In this document: piece after piece, positions 20,510 through 28,600 of the stretch
Layout of the letters: the number at the start of each line of letters is the position of its first letter
Numbering within the stretch: position 1 is the first letter of the stretch
DNA from: Lacticaseibacillus porcinae
GTDB taxonomy: Bacteria; Bacillota; Bacilli; Lactobacillales; Lactobacillaceae
Assembly: GCF_003946305.1 (NCBI RefSeq)
Contig: NZ_RHNS01000013.1
Span: 1-64,000, forward strand
Length of the DNA stretch: 64,000 bases
Reading direction: 5' to 3'
Program-made: the position numbers and the translations under genes
Notes under the pieces: model-generated
Seen by the model: the letters and a program-made list of their open reading frames with translations, nothing else
Database searches by the model: none
What the model was told of the DNA's origin: nothing

Positions 20510-21669
20510 AAAAACAAGTGCCATCTATTTTAATCTTGATCGCGTTGGTGGGATTCCCGCAAATCAGTGAATCGATTTTTACCCCAGTCCTTCCAGCTAT
20601 CAGCCGCACACTGTCAGTCACGGCGCAAACGAGTCAGTTGACCATGGGGAGTTATTTTGTCGGCTTTGCCATCGGCGTCTTAGTTTGGGGGCGACTATCT
20701 GATGGCATCGGTCGTCGACCTGCGATGTTGTGGGGAATCGCTGTTTATCTATTCGGCAACTTCGCATTATGGTTGGCACCGAACTTCAAGGTGTTAATGT
20801 TCGCCCGCGTGTTACAAGCATTCGGTGCTGCTTCAGGTTCGGTGATCACGCAAACTATCATGCGTGAATCGTTTTCCGGTGTTGAAGGTGAACGCGTCTT
20901 TGCTAAAATCAGTGCCGCCATGGCGTTAGCGCCGGCACTTGGTCCATTGATTGGTGGTGCTTTAGCAACATATTTTGGCAATTATCGCTTTGTGTTTGTC
21001 GGGTTGATGGTGATGGCAGGGTCGTTGTGGTTTTATGTATTATGGCGATTGCCAGAAACACGCATCACCATGCCTGAAGTCTCCCCTTGGCCGCAAGTCG
21101 CAGTGCAGATGTTACGCAGTCCCCAAGTTTGGGGTTACGGGTTGTTGATCAGCGGCATCAACGGCATTTTGTTCAGTTACTACGCTGAAGCACCGTTTAT
21201 TTTCGAACAGCATTTTGGCATGAGCACGGTGCAATATGGGTGGCTAGGGTTGTTGATCGCAGGATCGAGTATCCTCGGGGCCTTGATCACCAATTACACA
21301 GCGGGAAAGCTTGCGCCGAACAAGTTGATTTCTTACGGCTTGTTGATTGCAGTGCTTGGCGCCTGTGGTATGTGGCTTGCCGCTGAAAATCTCATCGCGT
21401 CGTTGCTCATGATTTTTATCATGTTTGGCGGCATCTACACCGCATTGCCATTAGTGCTTAATCGCGCCTTGATCGGCTTTGAGGCGGTGATTGGAACTGC
21501 TAGCGGCTTGCTGAGCTTCGGGTATTACTTGTTGATCAGCGCCTTAACACTGTTAATGAGTGCGATGCATGACGGTTCAGTACTCGCATTACCAAAGTAT
21601 GTGTTACTCGTTGGCGTGTTGATGTTGATTGCCGATCGACTGCTAGTCAATCACGAATCACGCAGATAA
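20497..21669 (+). CDS. MFS drug efflux transporter, Bcr/CflA type
   Basis: 390 residues, 12 predicted membrane segments, with the MFS motif GRLSDGIGRRPAML between segments 2 and 3 and the antiporter-motif region GPLIGGALATYFGNYRFVF in segment 5. Proton-driven export of a drug-like compound is the family role; the substrate is not evident. GTG start with AGGAGAG five to six bases upstream. It has its own promoter, leader peptide and terminator, which fits induction by its substrate. Confidence 0.85.
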   Translation: MKNVQKQVPSILILIALVGFPQISESIFTPVLPAISRTLSVTAQTSQLTMGSYFVGFAIGVLVWGRLSDGIGRRPAMLWGIAVYLFGNFALWLAPNFKVLMFARVLQAFGAASGSVITQTIMRESFSGVEGERVFAKISAAMALAPALGPLIGGALATYFGNYRFVFVGLMVMAGSLWFYVLWRLPETRITMPEVSPWPQVAVQMLRSPQVWGYGLLISGINGILFSYYAEAPFIFEQHFGMSTVQYGWLGLLIAGSSILGALITNYTAGKLAPNKLISYGLLIAVLGACGMWLAAENLIASLLMIFIMFGGIYTALPLVLNRALIGFEAVIGTASGLLSFGYYLLISALTLLMSAMHDGSVLALPKYVLLVGVLMLIADRLLVNHESRR

Positions 21670-21673
21670 ATAC

Positions 21674-21714
21674 AAAAGAACTGCTAAGCCTAGCCGCCTA
21701 GCAGTTCTTTTCAT
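21674..21714 (+). terminator. MFS gene terminator
   Basis: Thirteen-base-pair stem (21674-21686 with 21699-21711) ending in TTTT. On the minus strand it can also serve the next convergent operon. Confidence 0.85.
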
Positions 21715-21739
21715 TATAAAATAATTATTTTCAGCTGAC

Positions 21740-21991
21740 TCATGGCACAAAGTCCTTTCGCGCAATGATCGGTTTCTGGCGTTCGTTAGCACGATATTCA
21801 AAGGCCGCTTCCCACATTTTGCGACGAGCTGGATCAGGATCTTCAAGCATTAATTTTATCAGATCTAGGCTACTGATCTTCATGGCATCTTCCAGTACTT
21901 GTTCCGGATCGATCGAGGTTTCATCTGTCGGCATGCGACCGCGCCCTTCAAATTGATGATATCGCGTCCGATGACTTTCGCCAAAGCTCAC
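21740..21991 (-). CDS. Small hypothetical protein, charged
   Basis: 83 residues, soluble, rich in Arg, Glu and Asp (SSLDLIKLMLEDPDPARRKM). The GTG start overlaps the TGA of the preceding membrane protein gene (GTGA), suggesting coupled translation. An alternative ATG at residue 20 (MPTDETS) has a weaker upstream GAAGGG. Family not recognised. Last gene of a four-gene leftward operon. Confidence 0.6.
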   Translation of the reverse strand: MSFGESHRTRYHQFEGRGRMPTDETSIDPEQVLEDAMKISSLDLIKLMLEDPDPARRKMWEAAFEYRANERQKPIIARKDFVP

Positions 21992-22188
21992 TTTTTGACG
22001 GCGGCGTGAATCATCTGCCCTAGCGTCACGACGAAAAACAACCCAAATCCAATCAGAAAACTCGACTTAGCTTCTGCGAATGGCGCGTGTAAGATGAAGA
22101 AATCGAACAGAAAGTACCCCACCGGTAAAACCGCAGCAATCAACGCAGATAGTAAAATCATCACGATACCTTGTGTCAGTCGTTTCAT
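21988..22188 (-). CDS. Small membrane protein, two segments
   Basis: 66 residues with two hydrophobic stretches (about 8-30 and 42-60) and basic ends. AGGAG is six bases before the ATG. Overlaps the next gene by four bases. Family not recognised. Confidence 0.65.
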   Translation of the reverse strand: MKRLTQGIVMILLSALIAAVLPVGYFLFDFFILHAPFAEAKSSFLIGFGLFFVVTLGQMIHAAVKK

Positions 22189-22197
22189 CGTCTTCTC

Positions 22198-22383
22198 CTA
22201 ATGTTTGCGATGCCGCAACCGCCAGTAAAAATACAACAACACCGCTGTCAGTGCAGTGATCAACAAGGCACTCATCAACCCTTGCAACCACGAATATTTC
22301 ACCCCGTACCACACCAAGTTCACCACAAACACGATCCCTAAGCCTACAGTACAAGCAATCATCATTTGCCGTTTTTCACTCAC
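22198..22383 (-). CDS. Small membrane protein, two segments
   Basis: 61 residues, two hydrophobic stretches and a basic RLRHRKH tail. The GTG start (then SEKRQMM) is preferred over a GTG six codons upstream because the AGGAG lies between the two; it overlaps the end of the acetyltransferase gene. Resembles the neighbouring 66-residue protein in layout only. Confidence 0.6.
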   Translation of the reverse strand: MSEKRQMMIACTVGLGIVFVVNLVWYGVKYSWLQGLMSALLITALTAVLLYFYWRLRHRKH

Positions 22384-22906
22384 GGTTTGTCCACTCCTCA
22401 CGCAAGACGCCGTACTTCATTGAATCATAGTACTGTCCTTGCCAATAACGCACTTGACGAATACGGCCTTCTAATTGCATCCCCACTGACTCACCTAAGT
22501 GCATCATCCGCGGGTTACCAGACCAAGTGGTGAAGCCGATGTGTGGGAGATCATACGTCGCAAACAAATGTGTGACCCACTGAGTTAATGCTTGTCTGCC
22601 AACATGTTGCACCCATATGTCCGCTTTGTAAATCACGATCCCCACTTCCAGCCAGCGTTGCAACTTACCATCATCGAAATACGCTGACACAGATCCCACA
22701 AGTTCGTCATCTAAGTAGATCACCTGACGTAGCGGTTCATTCAACCATCGCGAGTCAGCGGTACGCATAAATTCAGTTTCAGTCGGCAGCACATCTTGAA
22801 AATATGGCCCATTGAATTTAGTCCATTCAGCGTGAGGATCACTGTAAGCTAATGTCCAGAAGCGATGAGCTTCAGCGCGGTTCAAAGGCCGGATCGTCAC
22901 CGTCAT
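22376..22906 (-). CDS. GNAT family acetyltransferase
   Basis: 176 residues; MTVTIRPLNRAEAHRFWTL start and C-terminal half with the GNAT fold features (VGRQALTQWVTHLF, HIGFTTWSGNPRMMHLGES). AAGGAGG eight bases before the ATG. First gene of a leftward operon with three small proteins. Substrate unknown. Confidence 0.78.
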   Translation of the reverse strand: MTVTIRPLNRAEAHRFWTLAYSDPHAEWTKFNGPYFQDVLPTETEFMRTADSRWLNEPLRQVIYLDDELVGSVSAYFDDGKLQRWLEVGIVIYKADIWVQHVGRQALTQWVTHLFATYDLPHIGFTTWSGNPRMMHLGESVGMQLEGRIRQVRYWQGQYYDSMKYGVLREEWTNRE

Positions 22907-23018
22907 TTTGCAAGCCTCCTTGCATCTTTACGCCCATTATAGCAACTGCGTTTGTCATTCACTACCAAGGCACGACGATGAGCTATAATAGTTTTTATAT
23001 TCATATTGGAGGTTGCTG

Positions 23019-23942
23019 ATGAAAACTCATCAAACTAGTGGCATCGTCTTAGGGAGCTTAGCGGCGTTAGGTTGCGAAGTGTTGTATGGACTCAGCTATA
23101 TTTTCACCAAACAAGCGACGAATGTTGCAAGTCCCATCGCGTTGTTAGGGTGGCGGTTTTTCGTCGCGTTTGTGGTGATGAGTGTGTTGATTTTACTGCA
23201 TGTGATCAAAGTCGATTTCAAAGGTAAAAAGTGGCGTCCGTTGTTGCTAGTCGCAATTTTTGATCCAGTGTTGTATTTTATCGGCGAAACTTTTGGTATT
23301 AGCAACACAACCGCTTCTGAAAGCGGCGTGTTTCTCGCTTGCATTCCAGTGGCCGCGTTGATCGCATCAGCTTTGATCTTGCACAAATACCCCACTCGCC
23401 AACAAGTACTAGGGATCGCCGTGACGTTGATCGGAGTCATCGTCACTGTGCTTGCCGCTGGTGCCAGTGCGAGTTTGTCATTGATCGGCTATTTATTCTT
23501 GGTGCTAGCTGTTGTCACTTACGCGTTGTATAGCGTTTATGTGGAAAAGGCAACGGCTTACACCGGCATTGAAATGACTTATATCATGTTAGCTGCTGGG
23601 GCTTTGGTTTTCGTACTGATGGCGTTAGGCGAAGCACTTCACCAAGGCACATTGCCAGCGTTGGTCAGCTTACCTGCCCACAATGTGAACTTTACCGTTG
23701 CGGTGTTGTATCAAGGCGTCGGTAGTTCCGTGTTAGCCTTGTTTTTATCAAACTTTGCCATTGCCAACATTGGCGTCAACAAAACTGCATCTTTCATCGG
23801 CGTGTCGACTGTGGTGTCGATCATTGCCGGGGTCTTGTGGTTAGGCGAAGCGTTCAGCGGGCTGCAATTGCTTGGCGCTTTGATCATTATCATCGGCGTG
23901 TACACTGCCAACGGTAACTTCCGTTTGAAAAAAGCAGTCTGA
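23019..23942 (+). CDS. EamA/DMT family transporter
   Basis: 307 residues with ten predicted membrane segments in two EamA repeats (about 10-145 and 160-300). Members export or import metabolites; the substrate is not predictable. ATG is six bases after GGAGG. A TATAAT lies 30 bases upstream but without a good -35. Confidence 0.82.
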   Translation: MKTHQTSGIVLGSLAALGCEVLYGLSYIFTKQATNVASPIALLGWRFFVAFVVMSVLILLHVIKVDFKGKKWRPLLLVAIFDPVLYFIGETFGISNTTASESGVFLACIPVAALIASALILHKYPTRQQVLGIAVTLIGVIVTVLAAGASASLSLIGYLFLVLAVVTYALYSVYVEKATAYTGIEMTYIMLAAGALVFVLMALGEALHQGTLPALVSLPAHNVNFTVAVLYQGVGSSVLALFLSNFAIANIGVNKTASFIGVSTVVSIIAGVLWLGEAFSGLQLLGALIIIIGVYTANGNFRLKKAV

Positions 23943-23969
23943 CTCATTGTCAGGCTGCTTTTTTCAAAC
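23923..23969. terminator. Terminator overlapping the end of the EamA gene
   Basis: About 20-bp stem (23923-23942 with 23950-23969) that includes the last codons of the transporter gene; an A-run on one arm and a T-run on the other make it usable in both directions. Confidence 0.8.
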
Positions 23970-23988
23970 GTCAAGGTTGTCAGCTCTT

Positions 23989-24312
23989 TTACCGCATCCC
24001 GAACAACACGACTGCCAAACTCACCCAAATGCCTGCCATCACAATAAACGCCGCCAGCGTCCCCACTTTAAGTCTTGAACGTTGCGCCGGATCATCTAAT
24101 GCAACTTGCAACGCATGAGTGCGCCGCAACGCCAGATAGGCGAGTAAGCCGATCCCGTTTTGCGTGCCTGCTGCTAAGAACCCGACTATTTGCGGCGCAG
24201 CAATGTTGCGTGCCTTCGCATCAAGGCGAATCAAGCGTTGCAGTTGCCAAAACACGAGCACGACTGCAATCACAAAAGCGACCAACAATAAACCGATCAT
24301 CCACATTCTCAT
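23989..24312 (-). CDS. Hypothetical membrane protein, three segments
   Basis: 107 residues with hydrophobic stretches at about 5-22, 45-62 and 85-105. ATG (MRMWMIG) chosen because GAGG lies eight bases upstream, inside the end of the regulator gene before it. Probably co-transcribed with that regulator. Family not recognised. Confidence 0.6.
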   Translation of the reverse strand: MRMWMIGLLLVAFVIAVVLVFWQLQRLIRLDAKARNIAAPQIVGFLAAGTQNGIGLLAYLALRRTHALQVALDDPAQRSRLKVGTLAAFIVMAGIWVSLAVVLFGMR

Positions 24313-24322
24313 ATCAGTCACC

Positions 24323-24721
24323 TCATATCAACCGTAGCAGCAAATAAAACGCCCCGCACACACAAACTACCATCGCCCCAAACAACAAGATCATAAGCCA
24401 CGGCACCTGCACCACAAACATTAATGCAACTGCCAATACCACATTTAACGCCAACAAGAAGCCTAACCACTTGCCAATACGCACGACATTCGTCGCCGCC
24501 ATCCAAGTTTTTACCATTTGCTGATCACCTCGCAGCAATTCGTCTAAGGAAAGGTGATAGATCTCGGCTAAGCGCATCATGCGTTCAATATCAGGATAAC
24601 TGCGCGACGTCTCCCAATTAGAAATCGTCTGCCGACTCACGCCTAACAGTTCGGCGATTTGTTCTTGCGATAACTGATGTTGCTGTCTGGCGTCACGCAA
24701 CTGTTCACCAATGATCATCAT
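24323..24721 (-). CDS. XRE regulator with two membrane segments
   Basis: 132 residues: HTH_3 domain (about 5-60, LSQEQIAELLGVSRQTISNWE) then two hydrophobic segments (about 85-105 and 108-128). Membrane-tethered XRE proteins of this size are common in lactobacilli. GGAGG precedes the ATG. Divergent from the two-component operon, so it might use or affect the same intergenic region. Confidence 0.8.
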   Translation of the reverse strand: MMIIGEQLRDARQQHQLSQEQIAELLGVSRQTISNWETSRSYPDIERMMRLAEIYHLSLDELLRGDQQMVKTWMAATNVVRIGKWLGFLLALNVVLAVALMFVVQVPWLMILLFGAMVVCVCGAFYLLLRLI

Positions 24722-24889
24722 GCATCCCTCCTCAACTTGGAGATTACGAAATTCCTGCGAAAATGACTAGCAAATATTTTTGACAACGGCAATTTAAAAG
24801 ACTTTTGCCTTATTTTCCTGCAATTATCGCGATCCTTCAACGCGTTTATCGATTTTCGCAATGAATCTCGCAATCGGCTTAGGTCAATT

Positions 24890-24941
24890 AACATTTCAGC
24901 AACATCTTGGCAACATTTCACCAATGCCGATCCGTTAAAAT
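24890..24941 (+). promoter_or_regulatory. Promoter 1 with three tandem 11-bp repeats (probable response-regulator boxes)
   Basis: AACATTTCAGC, AACATCTTGGC and AACATTTCACC stand end to end (24890-24922), then 13 bases, then TAAAAT (24936-24941). The last repeat covers the -35 position. Eleven-base direct repeats next to -35 are the usual target of OmpR/PhoB-type regulators. A matching array with the same 13-base distance to -10 lies at 27587-27638. Confidence 0.75.
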
Positions 24942-24972
24942 CATCAAGAAAAAACATTTGGAGGCACCGCAA

Positions 24973-25074
24973 TTGCATTCACCGCTCACATCTTGGTACG
25001 CCAAGCTCAAACACGTCGTTAGCATCATGTTAGTGCTCATCTTTCCGGCCTTTGCCCAATGGCCGATCGAGTGA
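24973..25074 (+). CDS. Putative 33-residue membrane peptide
   Basis: TTG start eight bases after GGAGG; the peptide begins MHSPLTSWYAKLKHVV and continues with one hydrophobic stretch (SIMLVLIFPAFA) before an acidic end. First frame after the repeat-type promoter, upstream of the membrane protein and two-component genes. No family recognised. Confidence 0.5.
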   Translation: MHSPLTSWYAKLKHVVSIMLVLIFPAFAQWPIE

Positions 25075-25129
25075 CAATTTTGCAACAAATTAAGTTATAC
25101 TGAATTCAAAATCTACCTCGGAGGTCCAC

Positions 25130-25816
25130 ATGCTTAACACGATCATCACTCGCCTACATTTGCCATTCAACGTCGATCATCGGCGCGATCGTGTCGCCTT
25201 GTACGCAGCCCTTAGCATTCCCATCGGCTTGATCATGGCGATGACCAAGCTCGTGATGGGATTGATGTTTTTCTCCAGTTGGTTATTGATCTTCGGGACT
25301 TACTACGTCGTGTTATTGGTGTTTAAGATCATCACGCTTTGGCGCTATCAGCACATCCGCGTACAAGATACGCCGGTAGATGCCAAGATTCATGCCGAAC
25401 AAGCCTTCTTAACGCTAGGTGGCATCGGCTATTGTTTGATCGGCATCACTTTTGGGAGTTTTTGTTATGTGATGTATGCCCATGGCTATGATCAACAATT
25501 CAACCTCAATGCTGCGTTGATCGTCGCCATGATCGGCTTTACCAAACTGGTCAGCGCCATTGTTGGCTTGGTGCGTTCAAGGCATTTACTCAGCCCGTTG
25601 ATCACCTTGCTGAAAGCTTATAGCGTCGCGGATGGGATGACAGCGATCGTTTTGACGCAATATGCGTTGTTGACCTATCAAAAAAGCCCACAAGCAAGTT
25701 CTGCCACTGGGTTGTTTGGCATCGCGATCAGCGTCGTTGTGGTGTTAGTGGGACTTTGGATCACGATATTTGCAGCCCATCGGAACTTGGCCTTACAAGA
25801 AAACGAGGAACAATAA
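25130..25816 (+). CDS. Hypothetical membrane protein, about five segments
   Basis: 228 residues, polytopic. GGAGG lies five bases before the ATG. The TAA overlaps the ATG of the response regulator (TAATG), so it belongs to the two-component operon and may be the sensor partner or target. A weak promoter (GTGACA, 19 bp, TATACT) lies 25 bp upstream. Family not recognised. Confidence 0.7.
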   Translation: MLNTIITRLHLPFNVDHRRDRVALYAALSIPIGLIMAMTKLVMGLMFFSSWLLIFGTYYVVLLVFKIITLWRYQHIRVQDTPVDAKIHAEQAFLTLGGIGYCLIGITFGSFCYVMYAHGYDQQFNLNAALIVAMIGFTKLVSAIVGLVRSRHLLSPLITLLKAYSVADGMTAIVLTQYALLTYQKSPQASSATGLFGIAISVVVVLVGLWITIFAAHRNLALQENEEQ

Positions 25817-26493
25817 TGCAAAAAATCTTAGTCGTTGAAGATGATGAACAATTCAATGCCATTCTCACCCGCACCCTTGCGCAAGCTGGCTATCAAGTCC
25901 AAGGCGCAACCAGTGCCAATGACGCATACAACCTGATGTATGAGCACTCGTTTGATTTGATCTTGTCAGATATTATGATGCCTGACATCGACGGCTATAC
26001 GTTTGCAGAAACGGTACGCCGCACTGATCCTGCAATTCCGATTCTCTTCATTACCGCGCGTGATGACATTGCCTCAAAAGAAAAAGGCTTCAATGTCGGG
26101 ATCGACGATTATATGATCAAACCCGTCCAACTCGACGAAGTCAAATTACGCGTTCGCGCATTGTTGCGACGCGCAAACATTGGCAAAACCAATCAGTTAA
26201 CTGCCGGCAATGTGACGCTTGATGCCGACAGTCGCGTGGCTACCTTAAATGGTGAAGAAGTCGCGCTAACAGTGCGCGAATTCGACTTATTGACTAAATT
26301 TCTCACTTATCCCAACCACGCCTTTTCTCGCGCTGAGTTGATCAACGAATTCTGGGATCTGGACAGTGACACGAGTTTGCGTTCCGTTGATGTTTATATC
26401 ACCAAACTCCGCGATAAATTTTCGCAAGCGGATGGCTTTGCGATTAAAACCGTGCATGGGCTCGGGTATAAAGGGGTTTTGATCAATGGCTAA
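25816..26493 (+). CDS. OmpR/PhoB-type response regulator
   Basis: 225 residues: receiver domain with acidic pocket ED and phospho-acceptor Asp52 (LILSDIMMPD), switch Thr and conserved Lys (YMIKPVQ), followed by a winged-helix DNA-binding domain ending in VHGLGYKGVL. Start ATG overlaps the previous stop; GAGG lies upstream. It overlaps the kinase gene by eight bases. The flanking 11-bp repeat promoters are its likely targets. Confidence 0.93.
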   Translation: MQKILVVEDDEQFNAILTRTLAQAGYQVQGATSANDAYNLMYEHSFDLILSDIMMPDIDGYTFAETVRRTDPAIPILFITARDDIASKEKGFNVGIDDYMIKPVQLDEVKLRVRALLRRANIGKTNQLTAGNVTLDADSRVATLNGEEVALTVREFDLLTKFLTYPNHAFSRAELINEFWDLDSDTSLRSVDVYITKLRDKFSQADGFAIKTVHGLGYKGVLING

Positions 26494-27538
26494 GGATAAA
26501 ACGACTTTTATTGTCAAAACTAACCGCTTCTCATGGCTAGCGATGATCGGTTTGTTTCTCGGCTTCGGCTTGCTCGCCGCGGTTCCTGGGATCGCCTATA
26601 GCAAAGATTGGCAAAGTATCCTCTCGCCTTATGCCGGTTGGTATTTGCTTTACTGCTTGATCATCGCCGTGCTTTTAGCCAGCTTGACGTCTTGGGAAAA
26701 ATATCGGACTTTTGATAAACCTTTGCGTGCGTTAAGTGCCGCTGCTGAAAAAGTCGCTGGTGGCGATTATTCAGTCTACTTACAGCCTGTGCATCGTCCG
26801 GAAAAATATGATTATCTCGATGCGATGTTTGCCAACTTCAATACCATGGTGGCAGAACTCAACTCCATTGAAACCTTACGCGGCGATTTCGTTGCGAATG
26901 TTTCGCACGAATTCAAACGCCCGCTGGCCATCATTAAAAGTTATACAGAAGTCTTACAACAAGGTGATCTCGATATGCAAACTCGTGCAGAATATCTGCA
27001 AACGATTGATACTGCGGCCACTGACTTAGCCGAGCTAGTTTCCAATATTTTGCGACTGAACAAATTGGAAACGCAAGTCAGCGAGCCTAAACACGTGGCT
27101 TTTGATTTGGTCGAACAATTGACGCAAGTGATTTTCGCCCATGACCCGATGCTTGAAGCGCATCAATTAGACCTTGATGTCAACATGCCCGACCAGTTAG
27201 CCATGATCGGTGATCCAGAACTGCTTAAAGTCGTCTGGAATAACTTGTTAGCCAACGCGATCAAATTCACCCCTGATCAAGGGCAAATCACTTTAAGTGT
27301 CGTCGAACACACCAAGCACGTCACCGTCAGTATCAAAGATTCTGGTGTCGGCATGGATGCGCAAACCAAAGCACACATGTTTCAAAAATTCTTTCAAGGC
27401 GACGCCTCACACAAAGCAATGGGCAATGGTTTAGGTCTGGCGATGGTCGCACAGATCTTAAAGCTCGTCCACGGTAACATCGATGTGACCAGCGCCATTG
27501 GGGAAGGTAGCACCTTTACCATTCTCCTGCCACGATAA
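26486..27538 (+). CDS. Sensor histidine kinase
   Basis: 350 residues: two membrane segments (about 15-35 and 49-69) with a very short outer loop, a linker resembling HAMP, H-box NVSHEFKRPLA (His about 140), N-box NNLLANAIKF, G1 DSGVGM and G2 GNGLGLAM. The short extracellular loop suggests sensing in or through the membrane, as in envelope-stress kinases; the stimulus is unknown. Overlaps the regulator gene. Confidence 0.93.
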   Translation: MAKDKTTFIVKTNRFSWLAMIGLFLGFGLLAAVPGIAYSKDWQSILSPYAGWYLLYCLIIAVLLASLTSWEKYRTFDKPLRALSAAAEKVAGGDYSVYLQPVHRPEKYDYLDAMFANFNTMVAELNSIETLRGDFVANVSHEFKRPLAIIKSYTEVLQQGDLDMQTRAEYLQTIDTAATDLAELVSNILRLNKLETQVSEPKHVAFDLVEQLTQVIFAHDPMLEAHQLDLDVNMPDQLAMIGDPELLKVVWNNLLANAIKFTPDQGQITLSVVEHTKHVTVSIKDSGVGMDAQTKAHMFQKFFQGDASHKAMGNGLGLAMVAQILKLVHGNIDVTSAIGEGSTFTILLPR

Positions 27539-27543
27539 AACTG

Positions 27544-27569
27544 ATACTGGCTATTGCCAGTATTTTTTT
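27544..27569 (+). terminator. Terminator after the histidine kinase gene
   Basis: Perfect ATACTGGC/GCCAGTAT stem, loop TATT, seven T residues. Confidence 0.9.
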
Positions 27570-27586
27570 GCCTTAAATTTCGTTTT

Positions 27587-27638
27587 AACATCTCAGCAAC
27601 ATCTCGTGAACAATTCACCAACATGCGCTAGATATACT
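27587..27638 (+). promoter_or_regulatory. Promoter 2 with three tandem 11-bp repeats
   Basis: AACATCTCAGC, AACATCTCGTG and AACAATTCACC (27587-27619), 13 bases beginning with a partial fourth AACAT, then TATACT (27633-27638). Layout and spacing equal those of promoter 1. Confidence 0.78.
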
Positions 27639-27672
27639 GATCTTGTTAATTCGAACAAAGGAGAATTTAAAC

Positions 27673-28185
27673 ATGACTGAATCCAACTTCATCGCCTATG
27701 AATATCTAGAACAACGCATCCCCAAAGCCATGCAAAATGCTTATCTTGATGGTTACGCCAACTTCGGCTGGACGGTCACTGACACCACACCAGATATCGG
27801 GAAAAACACGGTCACCTTAAAACTCAAGCGTGATCGCAACTTGCCAGAAAAAGCTGCCTTAAATCGCCTGCAAAAACAATTTGAACAAGAAATGGCGTCT
27901 GCCGCTTCAATGGAAAGCAGTAAAACGTCGATCCCAACCATGATTGCTTTAGGAGTTGGGCTGCTAGGCACCGTCTTCATGGCAGGTTCCGTTTTTGCTT
28001 ACATCGGTGGATTATTACTTTTATCGATCATCCTCGCAGTCCCAGGATTTATCGGCTGGGGCCTTGCCTATCTCAGTTTCAACTGGGCACAGACGCGACG
28101 CATTGCCAAACTTGGACCCGTGTTGCAACAGTCGTACGACACCGCAGCGGATTATTGCAAACAAGCTTTCGAGCTGATGCATTAA
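27673..28185 (+). CDS. Hypothetical membrane protein of the two-component regulon
   Basis: 170 residues: soluble N-terminal part (about 90 residues), two hydrophobic segments (about 95-112 and 114-135), then a helical C-terminal part. ATG follows AAAGGAG by nine bases. First gene behind promoter 2. Family not recognised; an envelope role is inferred from the context only. Confidence 0.7.
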   Translation: MTESNFIAYEYLEQRIPKAMQNAYLDGYANFGWTVTDTTPDIGKNTVTLKLKRDRNLPEKAALNRLQKQFEQEMASAASMESSKTSIPTMIALGVGLLGTVFMAGSVFAYIGGLLLLSIILAVPGFIGWGLAYLSFNWAQTRRIAKLGPVLQQSYDTAADYCKQAFELMH

Positions 28186-28196
28186 GGCGGCCGGTG

Positions 28197-28313
28197 ATGA
28201 ATTTACTTAAAGGCATCATGCTTCTCATCACCACTTGCGGGATCAGTGTATACGGTTATCAGCGTCTGCATCCCCGCCACACCATTAAAATGCCAACTCG
28301 TCACACAAATTAA
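28197..28313 (+). CDS. Putative 38-residue membrane peptide
   Basis: MNLLKGIMLLITTCGISVYG then a basic, His-rich tail. It starts 11 bases after the previous stop with AAGGCGG upstream and ends 13 bases before the next gene. One short hydrophobic segment. Probably a real small gene of the operon; family not recognised. Confidence 0.5.
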   Translation: MNLLKGIMLLITTCGISVYGYQRLHPRHTIKMPTRHTN

Positions 28314-28326
28314 AGGAGAATTTCAC

Positions 28327-28599
28327 ATGTTATCAATCATTACTGCAGTTATCGTCGGTTTAGTCATGGGCGCGATTGTTTATGGCGCTGATCGTTTGAT
28401 CCACACCAAAAGCTTCGTCGTTTTAGGCTGCGACTTGGTATTCGGCGCATTAGGTGCCTACTCAGGCACTTATCTTGTCAACTATGGGCCACATTTACTC
28501 GGTGTTGATATCTTGCCAACCTTAGCTGGTGGGATCGTCCTCAGCTTTGTCGTCACTTATGCATTGCGTCGATTCGTTTTCAAAAAGGCGGTGGCTTAA
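28327..28599 (+). CDS. GlsB/YeaQ-like small membrane protein
   Basis: 90 residues, about three membrane segments, Gly-rich first segment (IITAVIVGLVMGAIVYGAD). Layout resembles the transglycosylase-associated GlsB/YeaQ/YmgE stress family, though this is a low-complexity match. AAAGGAG eight bases before the ATG. Third gene behind promoter 2. Confidence 0.6.
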   Translation: MLSIITAVIVGLVMGAIVYGADRLIHTKSFVVLGCDLVFGALGAYSGTYLVNYGPHLLGVDILPTLAGGIVLSFVVTYALRRFVFKKAVA

Positions 28600-28600
28600 T

